NCBI RefSeq assembly: GCF_020497125.1
Contig: NW_025422890.1
Coordinates: 124,001 to 188,000 of the forward strand
Length of the DNA stretch: 64,000 bases
DNA from: Mauremys mutica
Lineage: Eukaryota > Chordata > Testudines > Geoemydidae
Direction: 5' to 3'
Shown: positions 42,733 to 55,023 of the stretch, one piece after another
Layout: every line of letters starts with the position of its first letter
Numbering within the stretch: the stretch's first letter is position 1
Program-made: the position numbers and the translations under genes
The notes under the pieces: model-generated
The model's database searches: none
What the model was told of the DNA's origin: nothing
The model's input: only the letters and a program-made list of their open reading frames with translations

Positions 42733-44329
42733 GGACCCCCCCTCTTCGCATGACCAGCTCCCACCCCCTGCCGCAGGTACTGCTCTGTCTCACTGTGCCT
42801 GGGGGGAAGGGCTGGGGGGAGCGGCCATAGAGCCCCCCACATCACTGAGAGAAACCAAGGCCGAGCACCTCGCTCTGAACACCCTGCCCCACCCCGACCC
42901 CTGGAGCTGGGGCCAGGCCAGATACTGGTTCGGCAGAATCAGGCTGTGGGGCTGGCCCAGAAGTGAGAGCATCCGCAGAGCCAGGGGTTATGCTCAATAG
43001 CCATTGCAGTCTGGGAGGGGTGGCCTGACATGGGGCCCCTCCCCCGTCGTCACTACTCAGACCTTCCCATGGCCCCTGTCACCTCTGACGCAGCGAATGT
43101 CTGACCATCCCCCACCTGGGGCCCAATCCACCCACCTGGTATCTGAACCCTTCCCAGCCAGGAATGAAACTCCCCCCGAACACCCTGGGACAGGGGAGGA
43201 GTCTGGCAGGTGGGAACTGAGATGCAGAGGAAGGGCTGTGGCCCTGGCCACACAATCCTGGGTGTAGATCTGGGAAGTGGACTGGGTCCCGGCCTAGAGC
43301 CTTTCCCCCAGGGGCACCTTCGCTTCTGCCCTTTATTCTCCCCTCCGGCCAGGGGGTCTGTGAGTGTGAAATTAACAGGGAGGGGTCCTGGCACAGAGCC
43401 TGGATGGGAGCTCCCCTTGGCTTGGTCCCCAGGCTCAGAGACATCTTTGTCATCCCACTGTCCTTCTGTTATTGCTAGGAAGGGAGTCCCCTGATGAGGG
43501 GTCTCCAGGGCTCCAGTAAGTCATCCTCATTCCCGCCCGCATGCACCACCCTGCCCTGCCCTGCCCTGCCCTCCCTCCCCTTCCCTCCGGTTTCTTCGCT
43601 GTTGACTCTGGCTGGACTCTTGACTCCGGTCTCTGGCTATGACTTTGGAATGACCCTTCTTGGCTCCGGATTTGGGCTATGAACCCCGGCTCAGTATTCT
43701 CCTTGCCTTTCTCTAGCCTCGCTCCAGGCCCTCCACCCACCCGCTGCACAGCATTGCCTCCTCCTCCTCCTGATCTTCCCCAGCCCCTCCGATTTCAACT
43801 ACATGGCTTCGACCTTTGGCCTGGACATGGACACTGGCTCTGGTTCTGCATGGACATACTCAACACCCAGCAGCAGTAGAAAGGCCCCACCATTAATCAA
43901 ACCCTAACCCCGCCCCATGACCCCTTAGTCCCTCCCACCTGTCACCGGAAGTCCCGCCCCATGGGGATATTACTTCGTGGTCAAGGCAGCCACATGACTG
44001 GAAGCAAGGTGTGTCATGTGACCCCTCTAAGAACCCCCCATTCCCAGCAGCCATGTGGGGACCCGCATGTATCCCTCCACCCTAAAATCCTAGGGTAGGT
44101 CCCCTTTCTGGCTGCCACCACTCGGTCGATTACGTGGGCCGAGACACCCCTGTATTCCCCCTGCCTTCCTCTTTCCAAAGAGGTTCCCTGGGGACAACAC
44201 AGCTCAACTCAGAGGGAGAAGCCTCCCCTTCTTCCCCCTCCCTTCTCTGCCCGGAGATAAGCCGTCTCACCACCGAGAGAGAGTTTCTTAGCCCCACCCC
44301 CTGTACCCACAGTAGAGGGATTTAATCAA
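42733..44329. other. No gene recognised downstream of MROH
   Basis: Contains a (CCTGC)n microsatellite at about 43548-43574 and a CTCCTC run near 43757. A stretch of CTCTGGCT/ACTTTGG-type repeats at 43605-43850 is unclassified. Confidence 0.5.
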
Positions 44330-44777
44330 ATCTTTATAGAAAGAATTTATTAAAAGAAAAACAAGAAAAATACAGAATCTCTATGAGCCCAAGCTGGACA
44401 CTCATAGGGTATAACCTTGCTAAGTTCTGGAGAGAATCCTCTCTCCTTCTCAGTGCAAACAATACAGACAGAGTTAAGAATAATCAATAACAAACACACA
44501 GAATTGCAAACATAGGATTTTTAGATGAGGACACAAAGTACCTTTCTAATACTCACTATCTTGACTAGAAGAAATTAGTTCAGAAAGGTGGAAACTGGTA
44601 GAAGACTTGATTAAAGCATCTGGACTCTTGTAACTCCAAACGGCTAAGAACAACACACACAGAAACAGAGGGAAAAAGTTCCCTCCTAGGAGTTTCAAAT
44701 TCTCTTCCCTGATTGGTCCTCAGGTCAGGTGCCTACCAGGTACTATGTTTTAACCCTTTACTAACTATTCATGACAG
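44330..44777 (-). mobile_element. ERV/LTR fragment abutting array 3
   Basis: On the - strand it starts TGTCATGAATAGTTAGTAAAGG at 44777, resembling a turtle LTR that opens TGTCATGAAT. Internal GACCAATCAGGGAAG is a CCAAT-type box. The 3' boundary is uncertain. It ends where the minisatellite begins. Confidence 0.6.
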
Positions 44778-44778
44778 G

Positions 44779-47154
44779 GGGGCTGTGGGGGATGGGTTTC
44801 TGCGCTGCGGCATAGATCTCGGCGGCTGTGATGGGGTTGTGGGGGATGGATTTGAGCGCTGTGGCAGGGAATGGGGGGCTGTGTGGGATGGGTTTGAGTG
44901 CTGTGGTAGGGAACGAGGCGGCTGTGATGGGGCTCTGGTGGATGGCTTTGAGCTCTGTGGTAGGGAATGGTGGTCTGTGGGGGTCGGGTTTGAGTGCTGT
45001 GGCAGGGAATGGGGGCCCATTAGGAATGGGTTTGAGAGCTCTGGCAGAGAATGGGGGTCTGTGGGGGATGGGTTTGAGCGCTGTGGCAGGAAATGGGGGG
45101 CTGAGGGGGATGGGTTTCACCGCTGTGGCAGGGAATTGGGGACAGTGGGGGATGGGTTTGAGCGCTGTGGCAGGGCACGACGCGGCTCTGATGGGGCTCT
45201 GGGGGATGGGTTTGAGGGCTGTTGCAGGGAATGGGGGGCTGTGGGGATGGGTTTGAGGGCTGTTGCAGGGAATGGGGGGCTGTGGGGCCGGGTTTGAGTG
45301 CTGTGGCAGGGAATGGGGTCCTGTGGGGGATGGGTTTGAGCGCGGTGGCAGGGAGTGGGGGGCTGGGGGGCTGGGTTTGAGTGCTGGAGCAGGGAATGGG
45401 GGTCTCTGGGGGATGGGTTTGAGAGCTCTGGCAGGGAATGGGGGGCTGTGGGGGATGGGTTTGAGGGCTATAGCAGGGAAAGAGGCGGCTATGATGGGGT
45501 TGTGGGGTTCGGGATTGAGGGCTGAGGAAGGGAATGGGGGGCAGTGGGGGATGGGTTTGAGCGCTGTGATACGGAACGAGGTGGCTGTGATGGGGCTGTG
45601 GGGGATGGGTTTGGGAAAAGTGGCAGGGAATGGGGGGCTGTGCGGGATGGGTTTGAGGGATGTGGAAGGCAATGGGGCGCGGTGGGGGATGGGTTTGAGC
45701 GCTGTGGCAGGGAACGAGGCGCCTGTGATGGGGCTGTGGTGGATGGGTTTGAACGGTGTGGCAGGGTATGGGGGGATGGGTTTGATCGGTGTGGCAGGGA
45801 ATCGGGGGCTGTGGGGGATGGGTTCCAGCGCTGTGGAAGGGAATGGGGGGATGTGGGGGATGGGTTTGAGCGCTGTGGAAAGGAACGTGCGGCTGTGATG
45901 TAGCTGTGGGGGATGGGTTTGAGCGCTTTGGCAGAGAATGGGGGGATGTGGGGGATGGGTTTGAGCGCTTTGGCAGGCAATGGGGGGCTGTAGGGGATGG
46001 GTTTGAGTGTTGTGTCAGGGAACAAGGTGGCTGTGATGGGGCTGTGTGGGATGGGTTTCAGCACTCTGGCAGGGAATGGGGGGCTGTGGGGGATGGGTTT
46101 CTGGGCTGTGGAAGGGAATGGGGGGTGTGGGGGATGGGTTTGAGCACTGTGGCAGGGAACGAGGCGGCTGTGAAGGGGCTGAGGGGGATGGGTTTCAGGT
46201 CTGTGGCAGGGAATGGGGGGCTGTGGGGGATGGGTTTGAGTGTTGTGTCAGGGAACAATGTGGCTGTGATGGGGCTGTGGGGATCGGGTTAGAGCGCTGT
46301 GGCAGGGAACGAGGCGGCTGTGATGGGGCTGTGGCGGATGGGTTTGATCGGTGTGGCAGGTTATGGGGGGCTTTGGGAGATGGGTTTGATCGGTGTGGCA
46401 GGGAATCGGGGGCTGTGGGGGATGGGTTCCAGCTGTGTGGAAGGGAATCGGGGGCTGTGGGGGATGGGTTTGAGCACTGCGGCAGGGAATGGGGGGCTGT
46501 GGGGGATGGGTTTGAGCGCTTTGGCAGGCAATGGGGGGTTGTAGGGGATGGGTTTGAGTGTTGTGTCAGGGAACAAGGTGGCTGTGATGGGGCTGTGGGG
46601 ATCGGGTTAGAGCGCTGTGGCAGGGTATGGGGGGCTGTGGGGATCGGGTTTGATCGGTGTGGCAGGGACTGGGGGGCTGTGGGGGTTGGGTTTGAACGCT
46701 GTAGCAGGGAATGAGGTGGCTGTGTGGGATGGGTTTCAGCGCTGTGGCATAGATCTCGGCGGCTGTGATGGGGTTGTGGGGGATGGGTTTGAGGGCTGTG
46801 GCAGGTAATGGGGGCCTGTGGGGGATGGGTTTGAGGGGTGTGGCAGGGAATGGGGGGCTGTGGGGGATGGGTTTGAGAGCTGTGCGAGGGAATGGGGGGC
46901 TGTGGGGGTGGGTTTGAGCGCTGTGCCAGGGAATGGGGGGCTGGCGGGGATGGGTTTCAGCGCTGTGGCAGGGAGTGGGCGGAGTTGGGGGATGTGTTTG
47001 AGCGCTGTGGCAGGGAATGGGAGGCTGTGGGGGATGGGTTTGAGGTCTGTGGCAGGGAATGGGGGGCTGGCGGGGATGGGTTTCAGGGCTGTGGGAGGGA
47101 ATGGGGGGCTGTGGGGGATCGGGTTTGAGGGCTGTGGAGGGGTTGAGGGCTGTG
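44779..47154 (+). repeat. G-rich 42/54-bp minisatellite, array 3
   Basis: Nearly the same unit order as array 1, with gains and losses of whole units (for example one unit missing near 44900, extra units near 45280 and 46290). This is the unit turnover expected of a recently duplicated minisatellite. Both array borders lie in the window. Confidence 0.95.
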
Positions 47155-47225
47155 GTGGAGCACACTGGGTCAGCGCATTCAGCTGTTAACCGAAAGGATG
47201 GTGATTTGAGCCCACCCAAGGACGG
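47155..47225 (+). pseudogene. tRNA-Asn-derived relic, block C copy
   Basis: As at 2254-2324, with one further change (CCACCCAAGG) in the 3' stem. Confidence 0.7.
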
Positions 47226-47489
47226 TACTGACCCTATACTACCTCCTTGGACCCTCAAAGGAACCATTTTGCCGCTTCAGAGCTGTCCCTGCTGGCCTCA
47301 GCGTGTTCAGCTGGTGGCCCGAAGAGTGCGCTGGCTGCGACACAAAAATCCATCTCCCAGCAGCCATGCCGGGGGCTCGGGCTTAATCCTCAAGGCCGAG
47401 CGCAAAACCCTTCAGCCGGGCATCTTTTGCTCCCTTTCCGCTTCTGCCTAAGCAGCAAGGGAGAAACAGAGGGGACATGCCGGCTCTAA

Positions 47490-47696
47490 GGGTATGTCTA
47501 CGGGTAGCGATCGGTTTATCAGGGATCGCTTCTCATCTAGACGCGATATATCGATCCCCGAACGCACTCCCATCAACCCCACGCCGCGAGGACGGGAGGT
47601 AAGTCGAAATAAGAGACTTCGACTTCAGGCAAGCTATTCCCCTAGCTGAAGTTGTGTATCTTACATCGATCCCCCCCCCAGTGTAGGCCAGGCCTA
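47490..47696 (-). mobile_element. Harbinger-like MITE, block C copy, internally deleted
   Basis: Shorter than the A copy by 71 bp: 8 bp near GGATCGCTTCTC, and about 63 bp between CATCAACCCC and ACGCCGCG, at a short CCCAC/CCCCA repeat. Confidence 0.65.
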
Positions 47697-47715
47697 GGAG
47701 TGCCTCCCTCCCACT

Positions 47716-47930
47716 TCCCTGTTGGCTGCTGTGATAAATGGGGGGGCGGGCGTAGCTCCCTTTTGTGGACACCCAGCCAGCCAGTTAGCTATAAAGTCCC
47801 TCTTGGTGGCTGTTCTCTGCTTGTTTTACCTGTAAAGGGTTAAAAAAGCCTCCCTGCATAGGTAAAAGAAAGGGAGTTGGGCCTCTGATCAAAAGAGCCA
47901 ATGGGAGGGCTTTTTAAAAATGGAAAAAAA
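47716..47930 (+). mobile_element. LTR-like fragment, block C copy
   Basis: Match to 2886-3085 with a longer A-run at the end. Confidence 0.4.
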
Positions 47931-48465
47931 AAAAACCCTACCTACCACTGTGATTTGGGAGCAATTTCCACCCCTTTTGCATGGGTGCAGGTGAGGTAAT
48001 TAATTGGGCCCTCTGGTTTTTCTCTCGGACTGACCCACCTTGCCCCATCCCAAGATAAGGTGCAGGGCCAATCATGGAGGAACAGTGTCAGGGGAGGCAA
48101 AGGGCCTCATTCTGATCTCAAGTTTGGTGTAAAACAGGAGTAACTCGATGGATGCCAATGTTGGGACATTAGTGTAAATGAGACCAGAATCTATCTCTGT
48201 GGTTGCCTGGTAAATTTCATTCCCCATTCAGGGCAATTGCTTCCTCCTCCTATTCGCGTAAGGGATTTGCTCCTTAAAATAGGACAAAAGGAAAGGGGAA
48301 AGAAATGGTGGCTGACAGAATAAGAAGCTTAAGCCTGCAAAGCAGGAAGGTCACATCAAGCCTGGGACGATAAGAGCCAAGGTCAGCGAAGAGCAGGGCG
48401 CTTGGTGCCAAGGTCACTCAGAGACAGAAAATGAGAGTGTGACGCACTGGGACTGTTCTTACTGT

Positions 48466-48695
48466 CACGGCCGGCTCCAGACCCCAGTGCGCATTTTCCC
48501 GGCAGGGCATCAGGCGGCTCCGGCGGACCTTCCGCGGTCATGCCTGCGGGAGGTCCACCGGAGGCGCGGGACCACCGGAGCCTCCCCAGGCACGTCTACA
48601 AGAGGTCCCCCGAAGTCAGGGGACCGGCAACCGGTTGCTCGCCCCCTGCGCGCGCCGCCCTGCTTGGGGCGGCCGCATTCCTAGAGCAGCCCCTG
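48466..48695 (+). mobile_element. hAT MITE, block C copy
   Basis: Same CTTACTGT duplication at 48458-48465 and 48696-48703 as in block A; the interior differs by short indels. Confidence 0.9.
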
Positions 48696-48798
48696 CTTAC
48701 TGTGGTCTGTGAATGCTGCGTGGGGGCGGTTGGCCTGGGAGAAAGGTCTGCACTGGGAGATGGGAGACTGGCCTTGAGGGAAGTGCCTGAGCATGTAA

Positions 48799-49068
48799 TG
48801 TGAGAACCCAGGAAGGGGTTAGAGGCCAGGTGACACCTCTCCCTGGGAAGCTGAACAAAGGCCTGGGGGAGGAGACGCTGGGGAGTGAGGGGGTTTTCAG
48901 GAGCTGGCTGGGGAATGGAGGGAAGCACAGACAGGGCTCTGACCCCCGAAGGGGGCAGTGGTGCTCCTGGGACCCCAAGATGGATCTAATTGGGGAGGAT
49001 CCTGTGGTCTGTGCCTGCAAAACCTGTCTTGGACTGTGTTCCTGTCGTCTAAATAAACCTGCTTTACC
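48799..49068 (+). mobile_element. LTR fragment, block C copy
   Basis: Same 3' deletion as 3955-4224. Confidence 0.6.
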
Positions 49069-49464
49069 AGGAATGGGAAAGGCCGTTAAATATGGAATAG
49101 CAGATCCACAGTCATTTTTGTTAAGGTTAGCACTGCTGTCATGGCAGCCACCCAGGAGGGATGGAAAAGAACAGACTTTTCTGTCTCAGATGCTGCAGGC
49201 AGGACACAAGGACAGCTAGCGCTTTCGGCCCCTGGATCCTGACTCATGCAATGGACTTGGGAGAACATCTCACTGTAGCTTTCTCATTCCCAGAGAGATG
49301 CTGCTCACGCTGCTTCAGCCTGTGGTGCCTAACAGAGCTGAGTAATTTTTAAGGCCGGCCAGACTTGGAACAGACTAGAGAGAAAGAAAAAAAGATAGGC
49401 TAGTATAGAGAAGTGGGGTGAAATGATGTACTAAGACAGAGACAGCAGGAATCTAAAGCGTCAG

Positions 49465-50113
49465 TGTGACAAAGTGGGGATTTTCCCTTGTTATGGTGTA
49501 TGTGTGTCTTACTGTTGAGCCTATGTGAATTTTACTGTTTTGCATGAATACTGTGTGTGCCTCAGTTTCCCTGCATGCTGCACTAATACCTCGGTGGTGG
49601 GAATAGGGGTGTGTTACTTTGGCTGAGACCTCTGGGGCAGGTGAGGCTGCTCCAGCTGCCTGCACATATGCTATGACTGGTGCTCTTTGTAACCTGATAC
49701 CCAGGATGGGGACTACACCCAAGTGACGCCCAGGTGACTTGCCTGGCAAGCAGGACAAAGCCAAGGAGGCGGAGCAATGGGGGGGTGCCAGAGGTCGGGT
49801 TGCTGAAAGCTAGGCAGTCTGCTTGGGAGGACTGGTAGAGGGGGAGTCCAGAGCTTCTGGATGGACTTGGCTGAAAGTCACTGATTTCTCTGCTAACAAG
49901 TTCTATTCTACCTGCTGCATTCCTGTCAACTAATAAACCTTCCACAGTGTGGAAGGGGATGCTCAAATCCAGGAAGATCGAAGCTGTGTAAGCATCTTGC
50001 CCTGGAGACAGTGCGCTCACAAGGCGGAAGGTCCCCCAGAGTCCTGACTGGCCTTATATGGAGAAGTTCCAGAACATAACCTGAGGACTCCGTGATTCGG
50101 GGACTCTGTGACA
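49465..50113 (+). mobile_element. Solo LTR, block C copy
   Basis: GTCAG duplication at 49460-49464 and 50114-50118. Keeps 17 bp (near GAAGCTGTGTAAGCATC) that A lost; shares the larger deletion with A. Confidence 0.9.
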
Positions 50114-50118
50114 GTCAG

Positions 50119-51334
50119 CTCCGATAATATGGTGATGCGCACCTTCTGAGAACAAAAATTAAGTATCCCAGAGGTTATTTAGGGTGCAATTATAAGTAGG
50201 TGAGGGACATTTCCCTACTTTAGGGTGTGCGTGACTGGGGGGGGACCACAGCCTCCCCCCAAATTTGAGCCTGTAAAGTGGGCAATCCCAGGCCCAAAAT
50301 TAGCAACTGAGCCCTACCTCATCCCCTCAGTGGCTGTGGGGCTAACCCCTGATTAGCAGATGTAAGAGCTCTGCTCCCCAGCTGACAAGCCAAGGTAGTA
50401 GCACTAGGCTCTGCCAGCCAGGGGAGCCAGAGGAAGGGGGACAACATCCCCCTCTTGTCATCACAGCTAGCCAGAGGCAAGGAAGGCCACATGAGAGGAT
50501 GATCCTAAAATGGTCATCAAGGGGTTATCCAGAATATTATGGCCTGGTGACATGCTTCACCCCATCCTGTTTAGTCAGTGGGGATTTTATCCCTGCCCCC
50601 TCTTGTAACTTGTGATGCGGTTGAAGGCAGCAGCAAGCTCCCAGCCTGCGGGACGGGCACTAGGCTGGTTTCTGTTGCACAGAGCAGTCCTTTTATAGAA
50701 GGGCACCAGCCAGCTCCCTGTCCTGTGTGCGTTGGGGGAGAAGTTACTGGTGGGAGGATGGGGAGAGACACCCCTGTTAGGCTGGACCCAAAGGTGAGAC
50801 AGAACATGCCTGGGACACACAGTGTGCTCCAGTAAGGAACACCCAGACTAAGCAGGACGGGGGGAGGGGGGGCACAAGCACTAAAGGAGACATAGTGCTG
50901 GGGAGGTACACAGACATTTATCTATCGCCCACCAGCCATGGTGGGCCCTGTGGCACCACGGGAGTGGCAGTGGCGCCTGTCTCCATTTCCTGTCAGCCAC
51001 TGCCAGGCCCAGCTGGACTTCCCATTTCTGGTGCGAGTCCAGAAGCAGAAGTTGCCATGAGGTGGTGCCGTGAAGGGTGGTGCTGTTGTCAGGCGAAAGC
51101 AGGAGGAGTAGGTGGGAATCCGTGCTACCATGGGGAGGTGACACCCTTGCTGTGAAAGGGCCCCGGCATTATGGGAGATGTCATCTCCCTGCCATGCCAT
51201 GCTCTGCACCGGACCCAGCCTGTGGAGCTGAAGTAGGGAACTCCATACCCCAACACATCCCCCATTCTCACTTCCCCTTGTCCCTGCCGCCACCCCACCC
51301 CATCAGTTATAGAACGGGAGGAAACTTTACTTCT
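50119..51334. other. Block C flank, no gene recognised
   Basis: Direct match to 5258-6472; 7-10 bp is missing near CAACACATCCCCC, which A and B keep as CATCAGGCATCC. Confidence 0.6.
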
Positions 51335-52403
51335 GGAAGGAAGATCCAGGGAACTACAGGCCAGTCAGCCTCACCTCAGTCCCTGGAAAAATCATGGAAC
51401 AGGTCCTCAAGGAATCAATTCTGAACCACGTAAAGGAGGGGAAAATGATCAGGAACAGTCAGCATGGATTCACCAAGGGCAAGTGATGCCTGACTAACCT
51501 AATTGCCTTCTATGATGAGATAACCGGCTCTGTGGATGAGGGGAAAGGAGTGGATGTGCTATTTCTGGACTTTAGCAAAGCCTTTGATACAGTCTCCCAC
51601 TGTATTCTTGTCAGCAAGTTAAAGAAGTCTGGGCTGGATGAATGGACAGTAAGGTGGATAGAAAACTGTCTAGATGGTCGGGCTCAACGGGTCGTGATCA
51701 ATGGTTCCATGTCTAGTTGGCAGCCGGTCTCAAGTGGAGCGCCCCAAGGGTCGGTGCTGGGGCCGGTTTTGTTCAATATCTTCATTAACGATCTGGAGGA
51801 TGGTGTGGACTGCACCCTTAGCAAGTTTGCAGATGACACTAAACTGGGAGGAGTGGTTGATACGCTGGAGAATAGGGATAGGATACAGAGGGACCTAGAC
51901 AAAATAGAGGATTGGGCCAAAAGAAATATGATGAGGTTCAACAAGGAGCAGTGCAGAGTCCTGCACTTAGGACGGAAGAATCCCATGCACTGTTACAGAC
52001 TAGGGACCGAATGGCTGGGCAGCAGTTCTGCGGGAAAGGACCTAGGGGTTACGGTGGACAAAAAGCCGAATATGAGTCAACAGTGTGCCCTTGTTGCCAA
52101 GAAGGCTAATGGCATTTTGGGTTGTATAAGTAGGGGCATTTCCAGCAGATCGAGGGATGTGATCATTCCCCTCTATTCAGCACTGGTGAGGCCTCATTTG
52201 GAGTACTGTGTCCCTTTTTGGGCCCCACACTACAAGAAGGATGTGGATAAATTGGAGAGAGTCCAGCGGAGGGCAACAAAAATGATTAGGGAGCTGGAGC
52301 ACATGACTTATGAGGAGAGGCTGAGGGAACTGGGATTGTTTAGCCTGCAGAAGAGAAGAAGGAGGGGGGATTTGATAGCTGCTTTCAAGTACCTGAAAGG
52401 ACA
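51335..52403 (+). pseudogene. CR1 fragment, block C copy
   Basis: Same truncation point and same TGA after HGFTKGK as block A, but without A's following 1-bp deletion (AATTGCCTTCTATG here). After the stop one frame therefore runs to the 3' break. Catalytic FADDT and SSGAPQG motifs are present. Confidence 0.93.
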
Positions 52404-52667
52404 CAGTGAGGTCTGCGCTCGGAGAGGTTCTTGATTTCAGCTCCATTGGGATTTTGAGAGTGGCCCGGCAAACCCTTCCTAGCCTAGTAATCCTTACCCC
52501 ACAAATTGTTCCACGGGAGCCAGTGGGGTCAGTCCCATTAGTAGGGATGGCAAGATCTTAAAGAGAACTAGACCCTGCAGACATTTGTCTGGTCCAGCCC
52601 CGGGCTCTGTTCCTGGCACTTCAGCGGGGGAATTACACAAGGTACGCAGTAAGGTAGCTGAGGGGAA

Positions 52668-52813
52668 CAGGTCCGCCCTGGGGGCAAGTGGGGCAATCTG
52701 CCCCCGGCCCCCACGAGAATACAGGATTCTATAGTATTGCAACTCTTCTTCTTATGGAAGCTGCCCCCAAAATTGTTTTGCCCCAGGCCCCCTGAATCCT
52801 CTGGGCAGCCCTG
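52668..52813 (+). mobile_element. hAT-type MITE, block C copy
   Basis: Match to 7806-7951. Confidence 0.6.
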
Positions 52814-52926
52814 GGTAAAAAAACCCAATACCTCCCTCCCCCTCCAAACCAGAAGCCTCATTGAGACAAATGGGAAACTCCCAGAGAGGAAAGAAAGCAG
52901 CACTTGGCCCCTGACCCACATCTGAA

Positions 52927-53290
52927 CAGTTCAGAACTTTAGGCCAATTCCACCAATTCCCCAGAATCGCCCCGCACCTCAGAGGGCCCCGCGCCCAGTG
53001 AGGATCCCTTCCCTGGCTAGAGGCGCCTTTTCAATTTTAACTCACTTGGCGGCGCTCTGGGTCTTCGGCGGCGGGTCCTTCGCTTGCTCTGGGTCTTCGG
53101 CAGCACTTTGGCAGCGTGTCCTTCAGTGCCGCCGGAGATCTGGAGCGAGAGAAGGACCCCGGGGAAGACCCAGAGCCCTGCCCGGTGAGTACAAGCCCCA
53201 TGTGTTTTTTTACATTTTTTTTTATAGTCATCCCTGACAGCCCGAGGAAACTGTTCAAATCGGGCCCCACACTTCCTAAAGCTGGCCCTG
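52927..53290 (+). mobile_element. hAT-type MITE, block C copy
   Basis: Match to 8065-8428, with the same near-duplicate TCTGAAC flanks. Confidence 0.7.
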
Positions 53291-53730
53291 TCTGAACTTC
53301 CCAGGACACATTTCCCTCTGCTCCCTCCCTGCACTTTCCAGCGGACCCGGACATTGCTGGGAAGGCGGATGGGCAGGGAATTCAGTTCCAGCCCTCGCTC
53401 AGCGCCCCGAGGAATTTTCACCTACTAGAGAGAGGCTCAGCCCAGTTTGATCCTGTGACCCGACCCCACCTGAGTCACTGACCCCCCAGTGACCGGCCGT
53501 TCCACAGCCTCACGGCCCAGGAGTCTCCCACTACCAGGTAACTTCATTATAAGCAGGCCCTGAACACATGTTATGGGGAGCGGTGTCTTTAAAGACATTC
53601 ATGTCTTCCTTATGCAAAGGAAAAATGAGGAACTCGCCGTTCCCCGCAAGAGCCAGACTGGTCTCTGAACCGAGTGCAGTCATTCATACCAGTAAGGGAA
53701 GGAGTTTGAGTCTCTTATAAGGAGGGGGAT

Positions 53731-53738
53731 ATGCAAAT
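53731..53738 (+). promoter_or_regulatory. IGHV octamer, V1'
   Basis: Exact ATGCAAAT, 134 bp before the V1' leader ATG. Confidence 0.85.
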
Positions 53739-53864
53739 AGGGGGGACAGGTTCCTGTTTAAATCTCTCTCTCTCTCCATGCCCAAGCTGCGGGCCTAGAG
53801 ACAAGCCGTTACCAGCCAACACCCAACACCCCCGTGAGACCTTTCCCCTCCCACACCAGGCAAA

Positions 53865-54234
53865 ATGAGACTTTGGCTGCAATTCCTTTTCATTGTAGCA
53901 GCTTGAAGGGTAATTTCTCCCAGCGGTTGTCCCAGGTACCTGTTCCCAGCTGCTGGTGGAGTCCGCAGGGGATGTGAAAAAGGCCCGGAGACTCTCTCCA
54001 TCTCCCCTGAAAAGCCTCCGGGTTCACCTTCAGCAGCCTCTGGATGCATGGGTCTGGCAGGGCCCCGGGGAGGGCCTGGAGTGGGTCTCCCTCCTGTATC
54101 CGAGTGTGGAACTACACACTACTCCACTCTGTCAAGGGGCGATTCGTCACCCCCAGCGATAATCCCAACCAGCTGTATTTGCAAATGAACAGCCCGAGAC
54201 CCGAGGACACCGCCCGGTATCACCGTGCCAGAGA
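53865..54234 (+). pseudogene. IGHV pseudogene V1' (block C)
   Basis: Same lesions as V1 in block A: leader frameshift before TGA, shortened intron, loss of frame in FR1 and FR2, and YHRAR in place of YYCAR. I found no difference from V1 in the coding part by eye. It was therefore dead before the block duplicated. Confidence 0.9.
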
Positions 54235-54273
54235 CACAGCGACGGGAGTCCCAATAGTGTTAATACAAAAAAT
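54235..54273 (+). other. V1' recombination signal sequence
   Basis: CACAGCG, 23 bp, ACAAAAAAT; identical to V1. Confidence 0.85.
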
Positions 54274-54654
54274 TCAACCTGCAGAATTCCGTGGGGGCAG
54301 CAGATTCATACACAATACAGCTATGGGAAAATTGGTTTTAACCCTATAATTCCCTGGCTATGTCACCCATTGCGGCACAAACCCTCTATGGGCCTGTGGG
54401 GGAGAGATCATCACTTCCTGTATGCACCCAAACTCCGCTACTCCTGGGTATGAGTCACGGGTGGGATTTTCAAAGGAGTCTCGCGGATTTACTTACCCAC
54501 CTCACATCCGAAGCTCACGATCTAATCTCTCAGGTTGTGTAAAGGGGCGGAGATAAGGAGGAACTCACACTACATTTCCATAACTCCCTACTGTCTGCTG
54601 ACGGGGAACACCGCAGGTCATAACTATACGAGACAGCACCGAGCCCTTACTAGT

Positions 54655-54684
54655 GAAGAGAGAAAGAAAGAAAGAAAGAAAGAT
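54655..54684 (+). repeat. (GAAA)n microsatellite, block C copy
   Basis: Same length class as 9793-9822. Confidence 0.9.
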
Positions 54685-54903
54685 TATACACATACCTAAT
54701 AACTAAATGATACTTAATGGATGGGGGGGCATGGGGATAGATAGATGATCACGCAACTGCGTTCATTCAGTGATTCTATATATTCAAATTGAATGGAGGT
54801 TTAAAGAGTTGGACTCTCTAACCCACCTGCCACTAGAATGAAGTGCGATGCACTGTCACATATCTCCTAGGGTCCCCCGTTATATAGTCCCCACCCCCGG
54901 CCC

Positions 54904-54911
54904 ATGCAAAT
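54904..54911 (+). promoter_or_regulatory. IGHV octamer, V2'
   Basis: Exact ATGCAAAT before GAGCTCC. Confidence 0.85.
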
Positions 54912-55023
54912 GAGCTCCCCGGGGCCCTGTTCATAGCCCAGTCCCGGCCGCTCACCCCGCTCAGAGCCAGCGCCGGGCTTCAGCTTCCCATCCCGCCTGG
55001 GGACCGAGCCGCCCGCCGCAGAC

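Noticed and set aside
43548..43880. Possible extra MROH exon after GCTAGGAAGGG
   Set aside because: The preceding exon ends in a stop, and no compatible frame or family similarity follows.
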